From positions 124,001-188,000 of the forward strand of contig NZ_CP102629.1 in the NCBI RefSeq assembly GCF_024721585.1: a DNA stretch of 64,000 nucleotides. Direction: 5' to 3'. The position numbers were made by a program, and so were the translations under genes. The notes under the pieces were generated by a model. The model was not told where the DNA came from and made no database searches. It saw nothing but the letters and a program-made list of their open reading frames with translations. Below, in pieces: positions 18,073-27,600 of the stretch. Numbering within the stretch: the first letter of the stretch is position 1; each line of letters starts with the position of its first letter. The DNA comes from Sphingomicrobium aestuariivivum (GTDB lineage Bacteria; Pseudomonadota; Alphaproteobacteria; Sphingomonadales; Sphingomonadaceae).

Positions 18073-18345
18073 TCAGCCGCTGGTGCCGGTATTGACCGGA
18101 TTGTAGGGCGGGGGCGTTTCGAAGCCGACCGCGACATAGGCGGTATGTTCGCTCACCACCTCGTCCTGGAACTTCTTCTTCACGTCCTTGACGCCCTGGA
18201 TCTTCTCTTCGCGCTGCGGTCCGGGCGGCAGCCCTTCGGCGACCTTCATGTCATAGGTAAGGAGCGCGCCGGTGGTCATGTAATAAACCCCGTCGACGAG
18301 GATGATGAACTTGTTCTTGTTCGGCTTTTGCGGTTCCTGGGCCAT
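18073..18345 (-). CDS. 90-residue protein heading the YcaO-TfuA operon; candidate modified substrate
   Basis: A small protein I cannot match to a family. It has a proline/lysine-rich start (1-12), a hydrophobic strand-like block (FIILVDGVYYMTTGALLTYD, 13-32), a GLPPGP turn, a lysine-rich amphipathic helix (about 45-60) and a C-terminal tail rich in Pro, Asn, Thr, Ser and Gly (PPPYNPVNTGTSG). It contains no cysteine. AGGGGAA lies just upstream of the ATG. Its position directly before ycaO-like and tfuA-like genes makes it a candidate precursor or target protein, but it could equally be an accessory binding protein. Confidence 0.7.
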   Translation of the reverse strand: MAQEPQKPNKNKFIILVDGVYYMTTGALLTYDMKVAEGLPPGPQREEKIQGVKDVKKKFQDEVVSEHTAYVAVGFETPPPYNPVNTGTSG

Positions 18346-18369
18346 ATGCGTTCCCCTGTTGATGCTCCA

Positions 18370-18398
18370 CTCGCACGCGCGAGATTAACAATATTAAT
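18370..18398 (-). promoter_or_regulatory. Paired inverted repeats upstream of the YcaO operon
   Basis: Two adjacent imperfect palindromes, CTCGCACGCGCGAG (18370-18383) and ATTAACAATATTAAT (18384-18398), lie 25-53 bases upstream of the 90-residue gene in a short AT-rich patch. They could be an operator plus part of the promoter. No -35/-10 pair is clear. Confidence 0.35.
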
Positions 18399-18427
18399 CG
18401 GGGGCGCCAGCGAAAAATCGGCAGAAA

Positions 18428-18793
18428 CTAGCGAACTTGCGGATCATCCTCGTGCATCGCGCGGCGCCGCCACGGCACCACGCCCTCGATCTCGGTCTCG
18501 AGGCTGAAGGACAGGAAGGTGCGGATGAGGACGATCAGGCCGAGCAGTCCGACCGACTCCCACGTCAGCGGCGCGGTCACCGTGAAGATGATGTCGGCGG
18601 CCACCAGCAGTTCGAGGCCGAGCAGGATGCCGCGCCCGAGGTTGGCGCGGAATTTCTCATAGGCTTCGCGATGGGCATTGCTCGTCAGGCAGGCCCTAAT
18701 GAACAGGATCGTCGCCACCATGATGCCGATGCAGATCGTGGCGATCCCGGCGATTTCGATAGCTGCGGCGATGGCGAGCAGGGTGTCGTGCAC
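18428..18793 (-). CDS. DUF1622 membrane protein
   Basis: A 121-residue inner-membrane protein with three hydrophobic segments. The stretch containing RGILLGLELLVAADIIFTV is typical of DUF1622, whose function is unknown. The chosen GTG at 18793 follows a strong GGAAGGAAG and begins just before the first helix. A longer reading from 18964 adds a basic, low-complexity stretch that does not look like protein. It is upstream of the YcaO operon on the same strand, 82 bases away. Confidence 0.8.
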   Translation of the reverse strand: MHDTLLAIAAAIEIAGIATICIGIMVATILFIRACLTSNAHREAYEKFRANLGRGILLGLELLVAADIIFTVTAPLTWESVGLLGLIVLIRTFLSFSLETEIEGVVPWRRRAMHEDDPQVR

Positions 18794-18912
18794 GGCACTT
18801 CCTTCCAGCCTCGTAACGATCCGGCGCAATGCTGGTTGCACTTGCGCCACGCGCTTCACCGTATTAGGCCGGTAACACGGATGGTATTTTGTATTCAAAC
18901 AGGGGGATTGAA

Positions 18913-20535
18913 ATGACGTCTTTGATGATGGGCGCGGCGATGATCGCGCTGGCGACGGCGGCACCGGTCGACGGCGACAAGATGCTCGGCGCTGCCTATG
19001 ACGCCGATGGGCCGGGGGCGGCGGCGCTGGTCGTGGATGATGGCGAGACGCTCTATGCCGGCGCGGTCGGCATGGCGGATATTGCGGGCGGTCGCGCGCT
19101 GGGTCCCGACACCGCCTTCCGCTACGCGTCCATCTCCAAGCAATTCGCCGCGGCGATGATCGTCCACCTCGTCGAGGAGGGGCGACTGTCCTACGACGAC
19201 CAGCTCGTCGATCTCCTGCCGGGCATGCCCGAGGCGTGGCGCGGAGTGACCCTCCACCACCTCCTCAATCACACGTCGGGGATCAAATCCTACACCAGCA
19301 TCCCGGCCATCATGGCGGGCACCGGGGGCATCGGCAGCGTCACCACCGCCGAGCTCGTCGACATGTTCGACGACTATCCGCTCGACTTCCAGCCGGGCAC
19401 GCGCTGGGAATATAACAACAGCGGCTACGTCCTCCTCGGCGCGATCATCGAGGAAGTGACGGGCAAGCCGTGGCATGTGGCGATCGACGAAGCGCTGCTG
19501 GCACCCAACGGGATCACGGACGTCTACTATCTCGACGACGAGACCAGCCTGCCTGTCATGGCGAGGGGCTATACCGGCGGCACCGACACGCTGGCCCAGT
19601 CCATCCACATGAGCCTGCCGCATGCCGCGGGCGGCCTCGCCGGCACGCTCGAAGGCTTGCGCGCCTGGACGATGGCGCTGCACGGCGGAAAGATCGTCTC
19701 GCCCGAATCGCTCGCCCGCATGACCGCCCCGACCCGCCTCTATTCGGGCGACACCCAGCCCTATGGCTACGGCCTGATGCTCGAGCAAGTGCGCGGGCGC
19801 GACATGATCGGTCACGGGGGCGGCATCTTCGGCTTTTCGACCTTCGTCTATTACGTGCCGGAAGACGGGCTCTTCGCCGCCGTCATGGCCAATAGCGACG
19901 GGCTCGAGCTGACCCCGCAGATGGCCGCGCTGAAGCTCGGCGCGATGGCACTCGGAGACCCCTATCCCGAGCTGGTCCCGGTGGCCGCCGCGGACGCCAT
20001 CGAGGCGGGCTGGGAAGGGCGCTACGAATTTGCCGACGGCACGATCCGCGACTTCTACCGCGATGGCGACACGCTCTACATGCGCCGCGAGGGCAGCCAG
20101 CCGCTCGAAGTGGTCGGCGACGGGGAGGGGCGCTTCTTCTACGAGCGCAGCATGACCTATTTCCGCATCGCCGATGCGGGCGACGGTGCAGTGGCGCATT
20201 TCCATTCGGACGGCTCGACCAAGGGCGTCGAGGGCCGACGCATCGGCGATGCCGCGCGGACGGCCTATGTTACCCTCGAGCCCGCGCAGGCCGAACGCCT
20301 GATGGGGGACTATGCCTTCGAGATTGGCACGATCGCCTTTGCACAGGCCGCGGATGGCACCATGACCGCGCTTCTCGAAGGGCAGCGTCCCGAGCCCGTG
20401 CGGGCGACCGGCCCGGCCCAGTTGGTGGCACCGGGGGTCGGCGCGACCTTCGATTTCGAGATGGCGGGCGGGCAGGCCATTGCCGTGACGCTGCGGCAGG
20501 GTGGCGCAGAACTGCGCGGCGAACGCATCGACTAG
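18913..20535 (+). CDS. Serine hydrolase, beta-lactamase class C / penicillin-binding-like family
   Basis: A 540-residue secreted or periplasmic hydrolase. It has a short signal peptide (about 1-17), the nucleophile motif SISK (S73-K76), the YxN-type motif YNN (167-169) and a GHGGGIFGF block that replaces the KTG triad, as in esterases and D-aminopeptidases of this superfamily. A C-terminal beta-rich domain of about 180 residues (from about 360) resembles the DUF3471-type extension. Real substrate unknown; activity on beta-lactams should not be assumed. AGGGGGA precedes the ATG. Confidence 0.85.
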   Translation: MTSLMMGAAMIALATAAPVDGDKMLGAAYDADGPGAAALVVDDGETLYAGAVGMADIAGGRALGPDTAFRYASISKQFAAAMIVHLVEEGRLSYDDQLVDLLPGMPEAWRGVTLHHLLNHTSGIKSYTSIPAIMAGTGGIGSVTTAELVDMFDDYPLDFQPGTRWEYNNSGYVLLGAIIEEVTGKPWHVAIDEALLAPNGITDVYYLDDETSLPVMARGYTGGTDTLAQSIHMSLPHAAGGLAGTLEGLRAWTMALHGGKIVSPESLARMTAPTRLYSGDTQPYGYGLMLEQVRGRDMIGHGGGIFGFSTFVYYVPEDGLFAAVMANSDGLELTPQMAALKLGAMALGDPYPELVPVAAADAIEAGWEGRYEFADGTIRDFYRDGDTLYMRREGSQPLEVVGDGEGRFFYERSMTYFRIADAGDGAVAHFHSDGSTKGVEGRRIGDAARTAYVTLEPAQAERLMGDYAFEIGTIAFAQAADGTMTALLEGQRPEPVRATGPAQLVAPGVGATFDFEMAGGQAIAVTLRQGGAELRGERID

Positions 20536-20548
20536 GCATGAAAAAAAC

Positions 20549-20575
20549 GCCCGGGCAGTGGAGTGCCCGGGCGTC
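20549..20575. terminator. Bidirectional-looking terminator after the serine hydrolase
   Basis: A perfect 10-bp stem, CGCCCGGGCA (20549-20558) with TGCCCGGGCG (20564-20573), and a GTGGA loop. The left side is preceded by seven A residues, giving a U-run for leftward transcription; the right side is followed by only TCCTT. Confidence 0.7.
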
Positions 20576-20804
20576 CTTGCGTGACGATTGCTCGTCAGCC
20601 CCCTTGTCTCGGAAATCGAAGAGCGAGTTCGAACCGGACACCAACGTCGCTAACCGGTCTTTGACGATTCTGTCACCCCTTAATGTCTCTTTCGAGCCAC
20701 TTGGGCTGGCAATGTTGCAACGCCGCCACGCTCGAGACGCTGATTGAAATGCGTCGCCCGCCTGCCTAGAGCGGTCGCGAAGCATTTTATCGAAAGTTCA
20801 CGAC

Positions 20805-22121
20805 GTGCGCCTCTCCAAGTCCTTCCTCCCCGTCCTCAAGGAAAGCCCCGCCGGGGCCGAAGTCGCCAGCCACAAGCTGATGCTGCAGGCGGGCCTCATC
20901 CGCCAGACCAGCTCGGGCATCTACGCCTGGCTGCCGCTCGGCATCCGCGTCCTCAGGAAGATCGAGCAGATCGTGCGCGAGGAGCAGGACAAGGTCGGGC
21001 AGGAAATGCTCATGCCGACGATCCAGCCTGCCGACCTGTGGAAGGAAAGCGGTCGCTATGACGCCTATGGCCCCGAGATGCTCCGCATCGAGGATCGTCA
21101 TGGTCGCGAGATGCTCTATGGCCCGACCAACGAGGACATGATCACCGCGCTCTTCCGCGACGATGTTAAATCGTACCGCGAGCTGCCGCGCATGCTCTAC
21201 CACATCCAGTGGAAGTTCCGCGACGAGGTCCGCCCCCGTTTCGGCGTGATGCGCGGGCGCGAATTCCTGATGAAGGACGCCTACAGCTTCGATCTCGACG
21301 AGGCGGGCGCCAAGATCAGCTACTATCGCCAGCTGCTGGCGTACCTGCGCACCTTCAAGCGCATGGGCATCAAGGCCGTGCCGATGCAGGCCGACAGCGG
21401 CCCCATCGGCGGCAAATTGAGCCACGAATTCGTCGTCCTCGCTCCCTCGGGCGAAAGCGAGGTCTTCTATGACGGAAAGATCGAGGACGTGGACCTCGAG
21501 CGCGAGGGCCTGTCCTATGACGATGCCAATGCGCTGGAGACGCTCTTCAACGAGGCCACCGGCGTCTATGCGCGCACCGACGAGACCCATGAGGAGCAAT
21601 ATTGGAACGAGGTGCCGGCGACACGCCAGCGCACCGGCCGCGGCATCGAGGTCGGCCACATCTTCTATTTCGGCGAGAAATATTCGAAGGCGATGGGGCT
21701 CAAGGTCTCGGGTCCCGACGGCGAGATCACGCCCATGATGGGCAGCTACGGCATCGGCGTCTCGCGCCTCGTCGGCGCCATCATCGAAGCGAGCCACGAC
21801 GACAATGGCATCGTCTGGCCCGAGGCGGTCGCCCCCTACAAGGTCGGGATCGTCACCATGCGCGCCGATGACGAGGCGACGGTCGCGGCGGCCGAAAAGC
21901 TCTACGAAGGGCTCACCGCAGCCGGCGTCGAGGCGCTCTACGACGACCGCGACGAGCGCGGCGGCGTCAAGCTCGGCGGCATGGACCTGATGGGGCTGCC
22001 CTGGCAGGTCGTCATCGGCCCGCGCGGGCTCAAGGACGGCGTGGTCGAAATGAAAAATCGCCGGACGGGCGAACGTGAGGAATTGACCCCCGAGGCAGCG
22101 CTGGCCAAGCTCTCCGCATGA
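20805..22121 (+). CDS. proS: Proline--tRNA ligase, short form
   Basis: A 438-residue class II aminoacyl-tRNA synthetase. Motif 2 lies around [19 protein letters not shown], and motif 3 is in [18 protein letters not shown]-terminal anticodon-binding domain follows. At 438 residues it lacks the roughly 180-residue editing insertion of the E. coli enzyme (572), as in other alphaproteobacteria. The start is GTG at 20805 with only a weak upstream purine run. It is followed at once by the lol genes. Confidence 0.95.
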   Translation: MRLSKSFLPVLKESPAGAEVASHKLMLQAGLIRQTSSGIYAWLPLGIRVLRKIEQIVREEQDKVGQEMLMPTIQPADLWKESGRYDAYGPEMLRIEDRHGREMLYGPTNEDMITALFRDDVKSYRELPRMLYHIQWKFRDEVRPRFGVMRGREFLMKDAYSFDLDEAGAKISYYRQLLAYLRTFKRMGIKAVPMQADSGPIGGKLSHEFVVLAPSGESEVFYDGKIEDVDLEREGLSYDDANALETLFNEATGVYARTDETHEEQYWNEVPATRQRTGRGIEVGHIFYFGEKYSKAMGLKVSGPDGEITPMMGSYGIGVSRLVGAIIEASHDDNGIVWPEAVAPYKVGIVTMRADDEATVAAAEKLYEGLTAAGVEALYDDRDERGGVKLGGMDLMGLPWQVVIGPRGLKDGVVEMKNRRTGEREELTPEAALAKLSA

Positions 22122-23368
22122 TCCTTTCCGCCCATGAGCGCATGATCGCTCGCCGCTACCTGCTGCCGCACAAGGGCGAGGGCTTCATCTTCCTCGTCGC
22201 CGGCTTTTCGGTGGTGGCGGTCGCCTTGGGCGTCTTCGCGCTGATCAGCGTGATGAGCGTCATGAACGGCTTTCGCGCCGACCTGTTCGACCGCATCGTC
22301 GGCCTCAACGGCCACGCCATCGTGCAGGGCTATGACGGGCGCCTCGATGACTGGGAGGCGATCGCCGAGGAGGCGACCAGCCTGCCGGGCGTGGTCGAGG
22401 CCACCCCGCTGATCGAGCAGCCGCTGATGGCGTCCTCCAACGGGCGCGTCGAAGGCATCCTCCTGCGCGGCGTCCGGGTCGAGGATATCCGCTCTAACAA
22501 GCTCATCACCGAGAATGTCACAGCGGGCAGCATCGCCGACCTCCGGCCCGGCACCAACAATGTCGCCATCGGCGGTCGCCTCGCCAATGCGCTCGGCGCC
22601 TATCCGGGCGCGGAGATCTCGCTGATCAGCCCGGAGGGGCGCTCGACCCCCGTCGGCACCGTGCCGCGCATCGTCACCTATCGCGTCGCCGCCATCTTCG
22701 AGGTCGGCGTCTACGATTATGACAAGGCGTTCGTGGTCATGCCGATCGAGGATGCGCAGACCATGCTCATGCTCGGCGATGCCGTGGCGATGGTCGAGAT
22801 CGAGGTCGACGAGCCCGACAAGGTCAACGACATCGTCGCGCCATTGCAGCAGACGATCGCGGGCAAGGGCGTGATGGTCGATTGGCGCCAGATGAACTCG
22901 GCCCTGTTCGAGGCCCTCGAGGTCGAACGCGTCGTCATGTTCGTCGTGCTGTGCATCATCATCCTCGTCGCCGCCTTCAACATTGCCTCCTCGCTCATCA
23001 TGCTGGTGCGCGCCAAGCGGCGCGACATCGCCATCCTGCGCACCATGGGGGCGAGCCGCGCAGGGATGACCCGCATCTTCATGTCGGTCGGCCTCATCAT
23101 CGGCGCGGTCGGCATCATCCTCGGCGCCATCCTCGCTGCGATCTTCCTCTTCTTCCGCCAGTCGGTGGTCAATTTCATCCAGCTCGTCTCGGGCGCCGAA
23201 TTGTGGGATCCCAGCGTGCGTTTCCTATCGGAACTGCCATCGAAGACCGATCCCTTCGAGGTCGCCGCGATCATCCTCGTGACGATCCTCCTGGTGTTCC
23301 TCGCCACCCTGTTCCCGGCGCGCAAGGCCGCCGCCACCGATCCCGTCGAGGTGCTGCGTTATGAGTGA
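22118..23368 (+). CDS. lolC: Lipoprotein-releasing ABC transporter permease (LolC/LolE family)
   Basis: A 416-residue inner-membrane permease with one N-terminal span (about 24-48), a large periplasmic domain (about 50-260) and three C-terminal spans, the LolC/LolE/MacB topology. It extracts mature lipoproteins from the inner membrane for LolA. ATG 22118 overlaps the proS stop as ATGA, and lolD overlaps its end by eight bases. Only one permease gene is present here, so the complex may be a homodimer (LolF-like), unless a second gene lies elsewhere. Confidence 0.92.
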   Translation: MILSAHERMIARRYLLPHKGEGFIFLVAGFSVVAVALGVFALISVMSVMNGFRADLFDRIVGLNGHAIVQGYDGRLDDWEAIAEEATSLPGVVEATPLIEQPLMASSNGRVEGILLRGVRVEDIRSNKLITENVTAGSIADLRPGTNNVAIGGRLANALGAYPGAEISLISPEGRSTPVGTVPRIVTYRVAAIFEVGVYDYDKAFVVMPIEDAQTMLMLGDAVAMVEIEVDEPDKVNDIVAPLQQTIAGKGVMVDWRQMNSALFEALEVERVVMFVVLCIIILVAAFNIASSLIMLVRAKRRDIAILRTMGASRAGMTRIFMSVGLIIGAVGIILGAILAAIFLFFRQSVVNFIQLVSGAELWDPSVRFLSELPSKTDPFEVAAIILVTILLVFLATLFPARKAAATDPVEVLRYE

Positions 23369-24050
23369 GCCGGTTCTCCATACCGAAGGACTGCGCCGCA
23401 GTTTCACGCAAGGTCATGTCACCATCGAGGTGCTGCGCGGGGTCGACCTCACCATCCAGCCGGGCGAGATCGTCGGGCTTTTGGGGCCCTCGGGCGCGGG
23501 CAAGTCGACACTCCTGCAGGCTGTCGGTCTCCTCGAAGGCGGCTTCGAGGGCTCGATCATGATCAACGGCGTCGAGGCCGCGCAGCTGTCGCAGCATGAG
23601 CGCACCGAGATGCGCCGCGACACGCTGGGCTTCGTCTACCAGTTCCACCACCTGCTTCCCGACTTCGATGCGAGCGAGAATGTCATCCTGCCGCAGCTCA
23701 TCCACGGCGCCAGCCGCGAGGAGGCCGAGGATCGCGCCGCCGAACTGCTGACCCGCCTCGGGCTCGGCGAGCGCCTCGACCATCGCCCGTCCAAGCTGTC
23801 GGGGGGCGAACAGCAGCGCGTCGCGGTCGCCCGCGCGCTGGCCAACCGCCCCCCGCTGATCCTCGCCGACGAGCCCACCGGCAACCTCGACGAGGCGACC
23901 AGCGAACGCGTTTTCGCCGCCTTCCTCGAGCTAACCCGCGCCGAAGGCTCGGCCGCGCTGGTGGCGACCCACAACGAGGCGCTGGCCGCGCGGATGGACC
24001 GCGTGGTACGCCTCCATGACGGCAAGTTGGGACCGGGGCTGACGTTCTAG
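23361..24050 (+). CDS. lolD: Lipoprotein-releasing system ATP-binding protein LolD
   Basis: A 229-residue ABC ATPase that powers lipoprotein release. Walker A is GPSGAGKST (42-50), the signature is LSGGEQQR (146-153), and Walker B with the following D-loop is [12 protein letters not shown] (166-177); the switch histidine is in VATHNEAL. The Q-loop reads [12 protein letters not shown], the residues typical for LolD. It overlaps the permease gene upstream. Confidence 0.96.
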   Translation: MSEPVLHTEGLRRSFTQGHVTIEVLRGVDLTIQPGEIVGLLGPSGAGKSTLLQAVGLLEGGFEGSIMINGVEAAQLSQHERTEMRRDTLGFVYQFHHLLPDFDASENVILPQLIHGASREEAEDRAAELLTRLGLGERLDHRPSKLSGGEQQRVAVARALANRPPLILADEPTGNLDEATSERVFAAFLELTRAEGSAALVATHNEALAARMDRVVRLHDGKLGPGLTF

Positions 24051-24063
24051 GGGGAGAAACCCG

Positions 24064-24582
24064 ATGGTGATGACGATTGCGCTCATGCTGGCCTTTCAAG
24101 AGGCGAGCCCCGCGCCGTCGCCGCCCGCACTGCCCCCGGCCTGCGAGAGCGAAGCCCATGCCGCCTTCGATTATTGGGTCGGCGAATGGGACGTCTATCC
24201 GACCTCGCGCCCCGAACAGAAAGTCGCCGAGAGCCGTATCGAGCGTCTCTACAATGGCTGCGCGGTGCGCGAGAACTGGATGCCGACCGGGCGTCCGGGC
24301 GGGGGTAGCCTCAACAGCCTGCGCGAAGACGGTCGCTGGCACCAGCGCTGGATCGGCTCGGGTGGCGAGACCGTCGATTTCGTCGGCGGCCCCGACGACG
24401 AGGGTAACATCGTCATGACGGGCTGGTGGGCGAACTATAACGGCCCCGGCGACCATCGTTTCGTCCGCATGACCTATTTCAGGCTCGAGGACGGCGCCGT
24501 GCGCCAGCTCGGCGAAATCAGCGAGGATCATGGCGCGACCTACGCCACTGGTTACGACCTCACCTACCGCCGCAGAAATTAG
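24064..24582 (+). CDS. Hypothetical secreted protein, DUF1579/lipocalin-like
   Basis: A 172-residue protein with a short hydrophobic start (about 1-10), then a proline-rich stretch, and FDYWVGEWDVYP (about 36-47). That pattern is typical of the F-D-x-W-x-G-x-W-x-V proteins of the DUF1579-like beta-barrel group. The rest is rich in Trp, Gly and Arg, as expected of short beta strands. The function is unknown. It lies 13 bases after lolD and may be co-transcribed with it. The signal peptide is weak, so the location is uncertain. Confidence 0.65.
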   Translation: MVMTIALMLAFQEASPAPSPPALPPACESEAHAAFDYWVGEWDVYPTSRPEQKVAESRIERLYNGCAVRENWMPTGRPGGGSLNSLREDGRWHQRWIGSGGETVDFVGGPDDEGNIVMTGWWANYNGPGDHRFVRMTYFRLEDGAVRQLGEISEDHGATYATGYDLTYRRRN

Positions 24583-24642
24583 CTGTGGATAAGTGGCTTC
24601 GCGCCGCTTGGCCTGCGCGCGCCCATTCGTCATAGTATCGCA

Positions 24643-27600
24643 ATGGTTTATGTCCCGCTGCGCAACTTCTCGAGCTTCACGATGCTCGAGGGGGCGATCG
24701 AGCCCAAGGATCTGGCTGCCAAGACCAAGGCGCTGGGATTTCCGGCGGCGGGCCTGTGCGACCGCAACGGCCTTTATGCAGCAATGGGCTTTTCCAAGGC
24801 CGCGATGGACGAGGGCGTGCAGCCCGTCATCGGCACGCTGCTCGCGGTCATGCGCCCCGAGGGGCTGGGCCCCGCCGGCACCATCGACTGGCTCCCGCTC
24901 TTCGCGCAGGACGAGGCGGGCTATGACAATCTCTGCCGTCTCGTCTCGGCCGCGCACCTCGACCGTCCGGTCGAACAGGACGCGCATGTCACCTTCGACC
25001 TCCTCGCGGAACGCACCGAGGGGCTGATCGCGCTGTCGGGCGGCGGGGAGGGGGGCATCGCTCGCCTCTTCGCCGAGGGGCAGGACGACAAGGCGAAAGC
25101 GCTCGCCGACAAGCTGGCAGGGCTGTTTCCGGGCCGTTTCTACATCGAGCTCTCGCGCCGCGGCAACGCGAGCGAACAGGCCGCCGAGGAAAAGCTTCTC
25201 GACCTTGCCTATGCGACCGACCTGCCGCTCGTCGCGACCAACCCCGCGCAATATGACACGCCCGACTTCCACGCGGCGCATGACGCGATGCTGTGCATCG
25301 CCAATTCCTCACAGGTCGACAATCCCGACCGCCCGACCTCCTCGTCGGAGGCCTGGCTCAAGCCAGCCGCGACGATGGAGGAACTGTTCGCCGACCTGCC
25401 CGAGGCGCTCGCCAATTCGGGCGTGATCGCGCAGCGCTGCGCCGTCGCCGCCCCCAACCGCCGTCCCATCCTTCCCAAGATGAGTGATGACGAGGACGAG
25501 GCGCTCAAGAAGGCTGCGCATGACGGCCTCACCGCGCGCCTCGATGCCATCGAAAAGGTGCGCGGCCCCCAGCCGGACGGTTGGCGCGACCCCTATGTCG
25601 AGCGGCTCGATTACGAGCTCGACATCATCAACCGCATGGGCTTTCCCGGCTACTTCCTGATCGTTGCCGACTTCATCCAGTGGGCCAAGGATCATGACAT
25701 CCCCGTGGGGCCGGGGCGTGGTTCGGGCGCGGGCTCGGCGGTGGCCTGGGCGCTGCTCATCACCGACCTCGATCCGCTCGAACTGAAGCTGCTCTTCGAA
25801 CGCTTCCTCAACCCCGAACGCGTGTCGATGCCCGACTTCGACATCGACTTCTGCGAAACCCATCGCGACAAGGTCATCAGCTACGTCCAGCAGAAATATG
25901 GCCGCGACAAGGTGGCGCAGATCATCACCTTCGGGCGCCTCAAGGCACGCGCGGTGCTGAAGGACACCGGCCGCGTCCTCCAGATGAGCTACGGCCATGT
26001 CGACCGTCTCGCCAAGCTCGTGCCCAACCTTCCCGCCGACCCGTGGGACCTCAAACGGGCATTGAACGGCGTCAGCGAACTCGCCGCCGAGGTGAAGTCC
26101 GACAGCGACGTCAAGCGCCTGTTCGACCTCGCGACCAAGCTCGAAGGCCTGCCGCGCCACTCCTCGACCCACGCCGCGGGCGTTGTCATCGGCGACCGGC
26201 CCCTCGATCGCCTCGTCCCGCTCTACCGCGACCCGCGCTCGGACATGCCGGTCACCCAGTTCGACATGAAGCATGTCGAGCAGGCCGGCCTCGTCAAATT
26301 CGACTTTCTCGGCCTGAAGACCCTGTCGGTCCTCAAGGAAGGCGCGCGCCTGTGTGCCAAGAAGGGCGTCACCGTCGATTATTCGACGCTGCCGTGGGAC
26401 GATGAAGAGGTCTACAAGCTGCTCCAGCGCGGCGACACGGTCGGCGTCTTCCAGCTGGAATCGGAGGGCATGCGCCGCACGCTCGCTGCCGTCCGCCCGA
26501 CCAATTTCGGCGACATCATCGCGCTTGTCTCGCTCTATCGCCCGGGCCCGATGGACAACATCCCGCTCTTTGGTGACCGCAAGAACGGCCGCGCCGAGAT
26601 CGAATATCCGCATCCGCTGCTGAAGGACGTGCTGGCCGAGACCTACGGCATCTTCGTCTACCAGGAACAGGTGATGCAGGCCGCGCAGGTGCTCGCCGGC
26701 TACAGCCTCGGCGACGCCGACTTGCTGCGTCGCGCGATGGGCAAGAAGATCCAGGCCGAGATGGACAAGCAGCGCGCCCGCTTCGTCGAGGGCGCGGCCA
26801 AGAATGACATCAGCGCCGCCAAGGCAAACGAGCTGTTCGACATCATCGACAAGTTCGCCGGCTACGGCTTCAACAAGAGCCACGCCGCGGCCTACGCGCT
26901 CGTCGCCTATCACACCGCCTGGCTCAAGGTGCATCACCCGGCAGAATTCTACGCCGCTTCGATGACCTACGACATGAACCTCACGGACAAGCTCGCCTTG
27001 TTCGTCGACGATTGTCGCCGTTCGGGCATCGATGTCGCCCCGCCCGCGATCAACGAGGCGATGGCCGAGTTCGACGTGCAGGACGGCCAGGTCCGCTACG
27101 CCCTCGGCGCCCTCAAGGGCGTGGGCGAAAAGGCGATGGAACAGCTCACCGCCGAGCGCGACGCCAATGGCAGGTTTGCCAGCCTCGAGGAATTTGCCGA
27201 CCGCATCGACCCGCGCCTCCTCAACCGCCGCCAGCTCGAAGCGCTCGCCAGCGCGGGCAGCTTCGACGAGCTGAATCCGGACCGCGCGTCGGTCCACGCC
27301 GGCGCCGAGACCATCCTCAAACATGCCCAGCAGGCCGCGGGTGAGCGCGAGAGCGGGCAGGGCGGCCTGTTCGGCGGCGCCGATGCCGAGCCCGAAGTCG
27401 CGGCAATCCGCCTGCCGCAGGCCGAATGGAAGCTCGCCGAACGGATGAATGCCGAGCGCGATGCCTTCGGTTTCTATTTCTCCTCGCACCCCGTGGAGGC
27501 ACACGCCCACCTCCTCGCCGCGCACAAGGTCAAACGGCACAGCGAATTGCAGGAGCTGAAGGTCGAACCCGGCAGCCGCGCCAATGTGCGCATGGCGGGT

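Noticed and set aside
20538-20747. 69-codon frame after the serine hydrolase
   Set aside because: It runs through the terminator hairpin and lacks a ribosome site or hydrophobic pattern.
25309-27540. 743-codon open frame opposite dnaE
   Set aside because: Shadow frame; dnaE has clear motifs across the same region.
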